This document shows, in pieces, positions 54,901-64,000 of a stretch of DNA of 64,000 nucleotides. Origin of the DNA: Metridium senile. Taxonomy: Eukaryota; Cnidaria; Anthozoa; Actiniaria; Metridiidae. The notes beneath the pieces are model-generated. The model was not told the DNA's origin, made no database searches, and saw only the letters and a list, made by a program, of their open reading frames with translations. Position 1 is the first letter of the stretch; each line of letters starts with the position of its first letter. Location of the stretch: positions 10,897,655-10,961,654 of the forward strand of contig OX459104.1 of assembly GCA_949775045.1 (NCBI GenBank), in the 5' to 3' direction. Both the position numbers and the translations under genes were made by a program.

Positions 54901-57900
54901 ATATACTTGAATTATATGCTAAAAGTCTTTATGAACCAAATTTTTTCAAAAAGCACAGATTATTCTTGATTTTTATCGCCCGATTCGGATACGTGACCGG
55001 CATTGCGTGACACAATTCTAACTTGAATATCTCGGGAACCAAAGACTTTTATAAACCCAAACTTTAGAAATGTCTTTTTAAAACAGTAAGCTATAACATT
55101 TATAATGCATGTTTTAATATGAGATATAAAAAATATTTCGGTTTGGTAGTGACGTCACTTGCAAACGAAGAATGCCTATTATGATAAAAAAATGCAACAG
55201 ATCCAGTAGAAACATATTTTTATAAAAGCTTGAAAACTGAAAACGTTTGACTATATTAAGTTTAATATCCGTGAAATAAAATGAACTTGTTAATGTGTAA
55301 TAGTTCTTGTTTAGTGACATTAGTCACTGTCAACGACAAGCAAGCTGTAATGTGATATTGTTTCCTTTTGTATTTGATGTTTCTGTTGAAGTGCATATAA
55401 GAATTGTGACTAATTAGTCACAGACTATATGTTAGTAACTATTTTATTTCTATTTTATGGCTTAGGGTTTTTAAAAGCGAATTTATCTCTATAATTGATA
55501 AATTAGTGATTCTAAAATAACTGTATATAACTATTTCAAAAAACGTAGAATACTGAATAGTGCATTGCAAGATCCAAATGCATTTTGGGTCATGTAATAT
55601 TGTTTAAAGTAAAATAAATGATAAATAGTTATGTTATTCTTAGTGCATGCATTCCATTCAAAACAATATACGAGCTTGTTATGGGGAGTAAATATCGCTG
55701 TAGATGTATTATTTATAGCGAATCAATAAAACCACAATGCGCTTTGGTCTTGGAATGCACTATTTAGTATTCAACGTTAACTTTATTGAAATAGCTGTAT
55801 ATTGTGATTAATGAGACCCACAATGCCCTTTGGTCTTGGAATGCACTATTCAGTATTCAACGTTTATTGAAATAGCTGTATATTGTGATTAATGAGACCC
55901 ACAATGCCCTTTGGTCTTGGAATGCACTATTCAGTATTCAACGTTTATTGAAATAGCTGTATATTGTGATTAATGAGACCCACAATGCCCTTTGGTCTTG
56001 GAATGCACTATTTAGTATTCAACGTCTTTTGAAAGAGCTGTATATAAGCAAAAAATGCATTAATTAATAAAGGATATTTTTGCATGTATTTAATTCACAA
56101 GTAATTTTTTTACGAATCTTTGTACGTTAAAATCGCTTATAATTTGTGTCTGTTTTTCAGTTATCTGGACTAGCTGTTTTAGGAATTGGTATTTGGACTA
56201 AGATTGATGCCGGCCAATTCGATGCGTTCCTTGGGTACAGCGGTTATTCCGTATCTGCTAATATACTTATAGCGGCCGGTGCCCTTGTTACCATCGTTGG
56301 TTTCCTTGGATGCTGTGGTGCTATTCGAGAAAACAGATGCATGCTGGGAACGGTAGGTTGGAGTGTATTTTATAGACATGAAATTGCACTTAGGTATGAG
56401 AGTTTTATGCAAAAGAAACTGTATGCAACTTTCAGTGGGATTCCTTGCATTGCGGCCCGCTATTTCAAAACAAAAACTAGTAAACTCATTGGTTAATTTT
56501 GATGTAAAATCCGCCTAAAATCAACATGGGATAGTCCCTTTCACAATTCTCAGCAGCGACATCTTGAAAGATAGCAGGGCCTTTTGCATTTACGTGAGAC
56601 GAACGTTGAGCTAGCAATAATACAGGACAAACTATGTTGATTGAAATGGTGCGTTTCACTCATTTTTCGTTCAGCAGCTTTCTTTTCGCTTTCTCATTGG
56701 CTAAGCGTACGCTGAACTACAAATGTCGCGCTTAATTAATAAAATTCACTTTTGTTTAAATAAACTTCACATTACGATAAAAACCGTGTCGGTATGGGAC
56801 TGTGGTCAAATTTTGTCAGTAGCAGAATTCGCTTTTCAACAAAGTTAGCGATTTCCATTTATATTTATTGCGAACTGATCTTTATAATGTCATGTTAGAG
56901 CAAAAACACTAGAACCATGAAATAAAAACAAAATAGTTACTGACTAGAGTACAAACACTAAAAGTGTGCAACATAAATACCACTAAATACTGCTAAATTA
57001 TGCAAATTCTTTTTTTCTCTATTGTTTAATCAACACTATTTAGTGGTAAATAGTACAAAGTATTGCACACTTTTAGTGTTTGTACTCTAGTTTTTATTTG
57101 GTGACTATTAAGTCAGTATCACTCAACCAGAAACATCAAATACAAAAGGAAACAATACCTCATTACAACTTTACTTGTCTTTGATAGTGACTAATTAATA
57201 GTCAGTAAATAAGAACTATTACACACTAACAATTTGATTTTGTTTCATGGTTCTAGTAAGTTCGCTCTAAGATTAATTATTTTATTTTATTATATTATTT
57301 TAAACTTTTTAAAGCAAAAGCGCATAGATCAGGATTGTATATGCGCTATATAAGCACATTATTATTAAAATAAGGCCTCGTCTACACGGATCCGGATACT
57401 TTTGAAACCGCATACTTTTTGATGCAAATCGGCCTATCGTCCACACGAATCCAGGGAATCCGGTTACCGAAACCGCATACCTTTACTTGAATCCTCCGTA
57501 TACGCGGATTCGTGTGGACGCAAATACTTCTATGCGGTTTCAGCCGGATCGGATTCGTGTAGACGAGGCCTAAGACGATTTTTCATTGAATTCAGCTCTG
57601 CCAATCATTGTTATCATGTCACGTAATTGCCATTTTATTGTTTTCAGTTCTTTGTTTTGCTGTTGTTGATATTTTGTGCTGAAGCTGTTGCTGGTATACT
57701 TGGATTTATCTACCGTGACAAGGTGAGATCGCGTGACATGGATGTATTCCACCTCATTTTGTGAAGAGACTAAAGACCAAAAGCAGAAAACAAAACCTCC
57801 GAAGCGACAAATACCCGCCTAGCATATAGATGCACGGGATTTGTTGTTTTAAATTCCAAATACCTTGCAAACTGGCATGCGTTCTGTTGGAGCTTTGGGG

Positions 57901-60900
57901 GAAATCGGGTTTAGGGATTCCTGTGCTGTAACGAGCGAGAAAAAATGGAACGGTTGCTTCCTCATTTGTCTAGGTCCGATGTTTTCGCGGGTATCCAGAT
58001 AACGCAAACCCAAATCTCAATGTACTCCAAAACTCCACAAGAACAAATGTTCTGCAGGAAGAATTTCCTCCGTCTTATCTCTTTAGTTTGGATTTGAAAA
58101 GACTTTGTGTAACTCATCTTGTAGGAGGGAATAAACCCAAGTATTTAGTCTTTTTACACACCTGAAGCCAAGTTTTTTTTATTTATTTATAGGAAAAACT
58201 AGTTTTGTTAGGGGCCGTTTACATGAGATAGGGTTACCCTAGGTGTTGGGCTAACTCTTATTGTTTTCTCAAACAAAAGAGTTAGCCCTGCTAGGAGGGT
58301 GACCCTATCTCCATGTAAACGGCCCCTTAGTGACCTTATCAATTCCTTATATGTTTACAATTCGTACGTTAGTTTCGTTTATGATATATTCAAACAACTC
58401 GCGCGTTTTACTATCATAATTGTAACTGTAATTGTAACCTATTCAGAATTTCCCTAGCTTAGTTCGGAGCCCGAACAGCAAAAGAAAATGCCAACTGACT
58501 ATATTAGATTAATGTTCAATCAATTCATCTTTATTCACTACATATTTTTACAATTTTATTTATCAATAGTCAATTGAAACAGATGCAATAGTAGTAGCTA
58601 ACTGTAATAGCCAGAGGCTAGACTTGACAGTTAGCTTGTTTGAATGTTTGTGCTCTAACTCGTCAATTATTGTGTTAGGTTGAGGCGGAGATCAATAAAG
58701 AAGTCAACAATCAAATTCTAAACAAATATGGGGTTGCAAACAATATTGATATTGATAATAATATCAACGTACTTCAACAAAGGGTAAGTATCGTTATAAT
58801 GACATTAGCCTACGTTGCAAGCGTTTCTGAATCGAGCAAAGATGGCACAGTTGGTTAGTGCGCGGCTTTCGTTGTGAGAGGTCCCGAGTTCAATTCCCAG
58901 TGACCTAGCTTCCTTGTTTCGTGTAGCTTTAAGTAGCTTTAAATACCCCTAAAATGGAGCGCTGATGGAGAGAGGGAAGTAAAATGAGCGCATCTCGGCT
59001 TTCTGGGAGATAACCTTCGTCTAAAGGGCAACTTCCCACGTAAAATACCATTCTTTAATTTTTACTTTAATTGTTTTACTCTTTGTCCGGAAGGGGAAAA
59101 CGTTGTTTGGAATCGCTGTGTTGCATATGACAGTGAGATAACTTATACAAGGCAAAAAACATTGGTAACACAGATATCCCACAATGTTTTCCCCTTACCT
59201 ACAAAACTATTACCTCAGGCACTTTACCAACACCATCAGTCTTTCTCAAGACTGCACAAATCCGACAATCACAACACATCACCATTTTTGTACTGTTTTT
59301 CTATACATCTTCCTCCACTTTAATATAGAATAGAAGTTTGTGAAAGCTTTTCTCAACACTCTATTTTCGAAGTAATATATCTTTGATTATTTATTCCATG
59401 TTCATCTTTTTATTGGTGCTTTTACTTTTCTTTTGAGCACTATTGTATTTGCTACTATTTTTTATTATTATTTATTATTATTTTTTTTTTATTTTTCTTT
59501 CATTTATTGATATTCGATTTTTTTATAAGTTAATGTCTTATATTATATAAAATTAATTTCTATTTTATATTTTTTTAGTTAAAATGCTGTGGAGGTAAGG
59601 ACAAATATGATTGGATGAAAAGCAAATGGCACACAGACCTTAACCCTACTAAGAATGTACCGCTGAGCTGTTGTATTGAAGGCGCTAACACTACAACATG
59701 TTATCAAGATATCACGTACAAGCAAGTATACACTGAGGTTGGTTAAGTTTGTCTGCTGTTTTGTATAATATTTTTGTTCATTTATCATTTATCTATTTAT
59801 TTCTTGATCTATTTTTTTATCTATTTATTTATCTATTTTTCTATTCACTGTTACTTAATATTTATCTATTTGTTTATTTATCTATTTATTCCTGTCTGTC
59901 TTTGTTTCTATATTTAATAATTCATTAGTTTTCTTCTTTGTTTATTCATTTATTGATTTATCTTTTTATTTATTTATTTAATAATTTATTTTTATGTTTT
60001 TTTTATGTATTTAATTATTTATTTATTTGTTATTTATTTATTTACTGGTTTATTTATTTTTTTATTTATTAAATATGTATTTGACTATTATTTTATTTAT
60101 TTCAAGTTTACTTGATTATTTATTTATTTATTTAAGTATTTTTTATGTGTTATTTATTTATTTATTTGGTTTAGCTTTGTAAACACAACCACTAAACTAA
60201 ATACTTACAACCATCACTTTCCGAACGTCGTAGTTCTCCTGCAAAGTTTTCTTCACAAACATTGCCACTATACACCCAAATGTTAAGTACTCCCCACATA
60301 TAAAATATAATAAATTTACTCATGATCATTTTTGGGACAACTTTATGGAAGAATCGAACTCCGACGTCCGGGGAATGATGGTTGTAAATATTTAGTAGTA
60401 ATGTTCTCAAAGCTTAGCTAAATAAAAAATGGAGAAATAACTTTTAACGTTTCAATCTTTATGCCAATCAAAAGCGTCCTTTTTGAAAAGACTCATGCAC
60501 ACTCACTACCCCTACACTAAATATCTTAGCACACAGCTCTGCTCGCAATAGCATACTCAATTTTTTTTATCGGAGAGAGGAAAACCAGATAACCCGGAGA
60601 AAAATCATCGTGGTACACATCAAACAAACTTAGATCACATATCATACATGCACAAGCCTTGACTCGGACCTAGGACCACAGCGAAATGCGCGCTGTAAAC
60701 CAGTACGCCACCCAAGACTTCAACAACCTAGATATCGATACTGAGTAAAGCAACAGCATGTGCGAAGCTCGGTCTGAGTAGCTATAAGTGATATTGTTGT
60801 AGGCATATTTTGTAACTAATGAGAATAAATACTTATTGTACTTTGTGTATGTTTTAATAGGGTTGCATAGCAGAGCTGAAAAAGTTTGTCGATAAACATA

Positions 60901-61358
60901 TGATTCTTATTGGTGCGATCGCTGCTGGTATATCTGTAATACAGGTATGGTGTATATATCATAATTATCATCATCACCAACAACGGCATATCCATCATCA
61001 TGACCATCAACATTTACATTGCATTTCATCGAAAGTGACCAATGAGCGAGCGCGAAAGTTCAAAACAACGAAAAGACTGAATTGAATGAGCGTGCGCGCT
61101 TGAAAATGACGTGGTGTGTCTCATGAAATACGGGTTTTTGACCTATGAACGAGCGCATACTATCCCAATTATTTTATAAAACCATTACTTCACCACCAAC
61201 ATCATATCCACCATCATCACCACCATCATCATCATCCTCACCACCACCACAAACAAGAACAACATCATCAGCATTACACTCATTTTCATTTCTGTATTGT
61301 TTTTCAGCTGCTGGGAATGGTGTTTGCATGTTGCCTTTACTGTTCCGTGGAAGATTAA
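51927..61358 (+). CDS. Tetraspanin, seven exons, complete
   Basis: Exons by GT-AG boundaries: 51927-51983, 56161-56352, 57648-57722, 58679-58783, 59579-59737, 60861-60944 and 61308-61358 (stop). All introns are phase 0 and the joined product is 240 aa, a normal tetraspanin length. Visible features: a short N-terminus ending KYMLFVFNVFFW that leads into TM1 (about 10-33); TM2 (about 54-74) ending GCCGAIRENRCMLG; TM3 (84-103) ending FIYRDK; a large extracellular loop with CCG at 146-148, PLSCC at 171-175, Cys184 and Cys198 (six cysteines); an N-glycosylation sequon at Asn180; TM4 (about 211-235) followed by a Cys-rich tail. Tetraspanins organise membrane microdomains with integrins and other partners; the ligand here is unknown. 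Intron 1 (4.2 kb) has an 81-bp tandem repeat, and a MITE starts about 15 bp after the stop codon. The start ATG opens the canonical N-terminus directly upstream of a GTAAGT donor. Confidence 0.93.
52558..52788 (-). CDS. Possible small single-TM protein inside tetraspanin intron 1
   Basis: An uninterrupted 76-codon ATG frame on the strand opposite the host tetraspanin. It has one hydrophobic segment (GLVFCLTSCAVFVGYSIY) followed by a polar tail. No family is recognised. It lies in non-repetitive sequence, unlike most other open frames here, but length and composition alone do not prove a gene. Confidence 0.2.
   Translation of the reverse strand: MSVKSNRDISLFTSNPRGLVFCLTSCAVFVGYSIYQVCHEDTILGKKANSVALEHVYLALCCENRLNRAGREIRVS
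53945..54125. repeat. ATGAATAA-type imperfect tandem repeat
   Basis: AATGAATG and ATAAATGA units in tetraspanin intron 1. Confidence 0.7.
55253..55420. repeat. Dispersed repeat; inverted relative at 57089-57260
   Basis: Shares GTGTAATAGTTCTTGTTTA, TTGTTTCCTTTTGTATTTGA and TGACTAATTAGTCAC with the complement of 57089-57260. Confidence 0.75.
55728..56045. repeat. 81-bp tandem repeat in tetraspanin intron 1
   Basis: About four units with CACAATGCCCTTTGGTCTTG at 81-bp spacing (55813, 55894, 55975). It ends about 115 bp before the exon 2 acceptor. Confidence 0.9.
56530..56625. mobile_element. MITE, GATAGTSCCC family, half copy
   Basis: Left half only (GATAGTCCCTTTCACA, CATCTTGAAAGATAGCAGGG). 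Lies in intron 2 of the plus-strand tetraspanin. Confidence 0.7.
56947..57087. mobile_element. TA-flanked TIR element, 141-bp deletion derivative
   Basis: Same ends as 6454-7175 and the same subterminal sequence (TTAGTGGT, AAACAATAGAG) in the other orientation. It lies in tetraspanin intron 2 inside a copy of another dispersed repeat. Confidence 0.85.
57374..57570. mobile_element. MITE with TAA target duplication
   Basis: Ends GGCCTCGTCTACACGGATCC and complement, flanked by TAA (PIF/Harbinger-type). It lies about 77 bp upstream of tetraspanin exon 3. Confidence 0.85.
58211..58326. mobile_element. 116-bp MITE with TTA target duplication
   Basis: Ends GGGGCCGTTTACATG and complement, flanked by TTA, with inner GAGTTAGCCC arms. 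Confidence 0.85.
58838..59000 (+). mobile_element. tRNA-derived SINE in tetraspanin intron 4
   Basis: A-box TGGCACAGTTGG (58843-58854), B-box GAGTTCAATTCC (58886-58897), then a unique tail. No acceptor stem. Confidence 0.65.
59760..60170. repeat. (TTTA)n low-complexity tract
   Basis: TTTATTTATCTA units in intron 5 of the plus-strand tetraspanin. Confidence 0.85.
60655..60716 (-). mobile_element. tRNA-derived SINE fragment
   Basis: The minus strand reads GGGTGGCGTACTGGTTTACA then GGTCCGAGTCAAGGC, an A-box/B-box pair like the element at 58838. Confidence 0.5.
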
Positions 61359-61372
61359 TATTAATAATACTC

Positions 61373-61586
61373 TAGTTTCACGTTATCTATCAACGCTGCA
61401 CTATTTAACAAAGGGCGCACTTATAATACAGGCTAAGCCTCGATTTGTTTTCAAAATATTCACAAATGATAATCAAAAACAACGAAAGAATGTTAGTCGC
61501 TTAACAATAGAAACAAAACCATCAAGTCATTGTGAAAATGCGTCTTTTTTCAAATAGTACAGCGGTGCTAGATAACACGAAACTGG
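61373..61586. mobile_element. MITE immediately after the plus-strand tetraspanin stop
   Basis: Same family as 42946-43194. It begins about 15 bp past the TAA and so makes up the start of the presumed 3' UTR. Confidence 0.8.
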
Positions 61587-61876
61587 TCTGTTATCACATA
61601 CTTAACGAACTACTTACACTCCACTCGCTTGCCCAGCAATCAACCAGGGGGTGTGATCAAATTGATAAACACAAACAAGCGAGTTGATCAACTTGAGAGA
61701 TGCTAGCAAAAGTAGACGTCTATCTCATTTACTTCGTTCTCTTAGCTTTCGAACTGCATTTCATTTTCTCCATGTGTTTATGACAATTATGAACTGGCAT
61801 CAGCCTTAAGGGACACTAGCTAAGTCCTTCCTAGCTTCAAATCATCAATATACCATTTATACCACGTGATGTATAT

Positions 61877-62088
61877 AGAGATTCTTCAACTAGCATTGAT
61901 TGTCATGAAATAGTTGATCTGAGACCAAAAGAAAGTGTGGGAGCTCCAAATGCACTGTTTTAAACACACTAGATTAGAAAATGGTGCTGAATTATAGACA
62001 CCAGTATTTCAGAAAAGTTCATTTTTTAAGGAGCTCCCACTACTCCTAACTGTCTCATTCCAGATGATTAACTTTAATTTTAAAGGTG
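61877..62088. mobile_element. Diverged CACCTA-family MITE
   Basis: Shares GTTGATCTGAGACC, GTGGGAGCTC and GTGCTGAATTAT with the element at 19067-19321 and ends AAAGGTG-TA. The left end is degraded. Confidence 0.6.
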
Positions 62089-62370
62089 TATATGACTGAA
62101 AAAAAAATTATTGATTTAAGCATGACGCTGGTACAATAGTAATTCAAAAGTTTCATATGCTAATAAGATAACGTCACCCAACATAAAGTTTCATAACGTT
62201 TTTACATATAGTATTCACCGTAGCTAATACTGGTCGTTTTTACCTGCTGTAACTGGCTTATGCTAAATATCACTATATTGACTAACTTTAACCAGCATCT
62301 GGAGAAGTGAAAACACCACGTCACTGAGCATGTAGCAACCTCTGGGTGTTACCACCCTCGGTTAAGGCAA

Positions 62371-62588
62371 ATAGTCCCCTCTACAGTTCCCTGCGCCATC
62401 TTGAAAGGTAGCCGGGCCTTTGCATCGAAGCGAGACGACCGTTGAACTTGCAATAATAGACACTTGTAACACGTTGCAGGACAATTATTCACGCGTCTCT
62501 ATCTTTGCAAGCTCAACGTTCCTCTCGCTTCGATGCAAAGGCCATGCTACCTTTCAAGCTGGCGCAGGGATGTGTGAAGGGGACTATC
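62371..62588. mobile_element. MITE, GATAGTSCCC family, copy 2
   Basis: Nearly the same sequence and length as 42293-42510. Its frames code the same false peptide (SRVSIFASSTF). Confidence 0.85.
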
Positions 62589-62702
62589 TTAACAATGACT
62601 AGACTCCTCCTATTGAGGACACAAAGCGATTTTTTTGTAAATATTTAGTTAATGTGTTTGTGCGGATACTTACAGAAAAGCGCCCAAAAGTGTGACCACC
62701 GC

Positions 62703-62822
62703 TAATGTAATCGCATACTTTCGTCTATGATGTTATCCAATCAGCATTACAGGATTGTCTTATCTTATCTCTGATCTAAACGCTAATTGGAGGATGGCGC
62801 TACAAAAGTATGCGAATACATT
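62703..62822. mobile_element. Small MITE
   Basis: TAATGTAATCGCATACTTT at the left and AAAGTATGCGAATACATTATA at the right. Confidence 0.6.
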
Positions 62823-63016
62823 ATAATGTGTTCAAACTATCAAGTTAAATTTAGATTTTTTAAATTAAGTTTTAATTTTATAAAGATAATTCATTAATAT
62901 ATTCCATAACCATGTACTTAATATAAAGAAGTAAGATAAGCCCATCTATTGTGTTTTTTCTTCTTTCAAACTCTCCATCTCCCTGCTACTTTCCTTTCTT
63001 TATAAGTTCCTATACC

Positions 63017-63168
63017 TTTTCACAGTTCCGTTCAATGACCACGGATAATAGTTCCAAATCGAAGTTGGAGTTGCCACTTATAGCATAAAAACTATAATTT
63101 ATCATGCGCGGCAACTCGAACCTCGACTTGGAACTACCACTCGTGGTCACTGAATTGAACTGTGAAAA
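63017..63168. mobile_element. Foldback MITE
   Basis: Ends TTTTCACAGTTC and complement, with GACCACG and CCAA(G)TCGA arms inside. Confidence 0.75.
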
Positions 63169-64000
63169 GAACTATTCCTCACGTACTTACTTCCTTACGA
63201 TGTGAGTGGGATTTTAACACTCTTACTAAATCCTTTAGCGTTTTGTTTTATTCGTTTTCTCGTAAGGGTACTAGTTGTGCAAACGTACACTATTTCCCTG
63301 AAATACAAATGATAACAAATAGTTCTACATTAAAATAAATCAATATGCACTTTTTGCAAAATTTGTGCACAAAAAAAAATTGTGCGACTGTGCTTTTGTG
63401 CAAAATTTGGACTTTTTGGTATTTGACTAATAGGTTTCACAGATATCTACTATTTGCACTCTACGACAGACTGTGAATGAATTCGGAGCTCCTTTCAGGG
63501 TTGAAAATATTCCCTGTATCTTTTAGAGCCCTTCTAGGGTTCTTGCTAAGAAGGCATGACTCTATACCCAGTGTATGTAAGGGTCATTTTTACTTGGCTT
63601 TGTCAGTAAAAATAAGTATAGCTACAAAGAACATCGCACAGTCGTACTCTTTAAGGGTTGAAATCAACAGGGCTTTGAAAAAAAAAATTATTTTAATTGG
63701 TGCGTTCGTTTTAGGGATCATTTGCGAAATCGACCGCATCCCCTGCATTGTTCGGTAATATGTCTTTTATTATCAGAACATGAATTTCAAAGGGCAAACC
63801 TGGTGTCATTTACCAGATCATTAGCCTGCGTCGGAACAGACATTTTTTTTGGTTGTAGATCACGTGATATTCAGGCATTTCTGATCAAGATAAAATGATA
63901 GTAACAAACACAAAACAAAATAACTCAGTATATTTTTCTAGTTCTATTTATTTGTCTCTAAATAATGTATGCAGTTAGATAATCATCTTTACATCTACTT
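63169..64000. other. No gene recognised
   Basis: The 93-codon plus frame at 63477-63758 has no recognisable domain and no splice context. Confidence 0.4.

Noticed and set aside
63477..63758. 93-codon plus-strand frame
   Set aside because: No recognisable domain, signal or splice context.

Overview
The window looks like nuclear DNA of an invertebrate animal, most likely an anthozoan cnidarian (sea anemone or coral). That placement is an inference from AT-rich, repeat-dense sequence, small GT-AG exons in large introns, apparently intronless class A GPCR genes, paired tetraspanins and a secreted DUF2341/LamG/fibrinogen-like protein. Nothing bacterial, viral or organellar was recognised. No start-to-stop single-exon gene is intact.

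Layout. 1-9.9 kb: repeats (foldback elements, TA-flanked MITEs, a 21-bp minisatellite, a scrap of a non-LTR retrotransposon) and one possible signal-peptide exon on the minus strand. 10.0-11.1 kb: a broken class A GPCR (minus). 14.8-21.0 kb: a five-exon secreted GH5-like (cellulase-superfamily) gene (minus) that joins in frame across every intron. Its introns hold a 30-bp minisatellite, an (ATC)n tract and a local duplication carrying a later MITE. 22.4-26.7 kb: MITEs and unannotatable sequence. 26.8-27.7 kb: a second class A GPCR (minus) with one frameshift. 31.7-38.1 kb: a four-exon secreted DUF2341 + LamG-like + fibrinogen-like gene (plus) with a 1-nt frame break after its signal peptide. 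Its first intron holds a Penelope-like element arranged as two near-identical inverted arms, each with a hammerhead-ribozyme-like motif. 38.5-41.9 kb: microsatellites. 41.97-46.33 kb: a tetraspanin (minus, last exon not found). 51.93-61.36 kb: a complete seven-exon tetraspanin (plus). The two tetraspanins are divergent paralogues, 5.6 kb apart at their starts, with the same phase-0 intron positions.

The genes do not form a pathway. The tetraspanins and GPCRs are membrane proteins, and the GH5-like and DUF2341 proteins are secreted. The main biological signal outside the genes is transposon history. Several small TIR element families have clear TA, TTA/TAA or 7-bp target duplications. Two insertions are confirmed by empty sites elsewhere in this window. 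A set of foldback elements with different stems shares a mini-hairpin at the apex.
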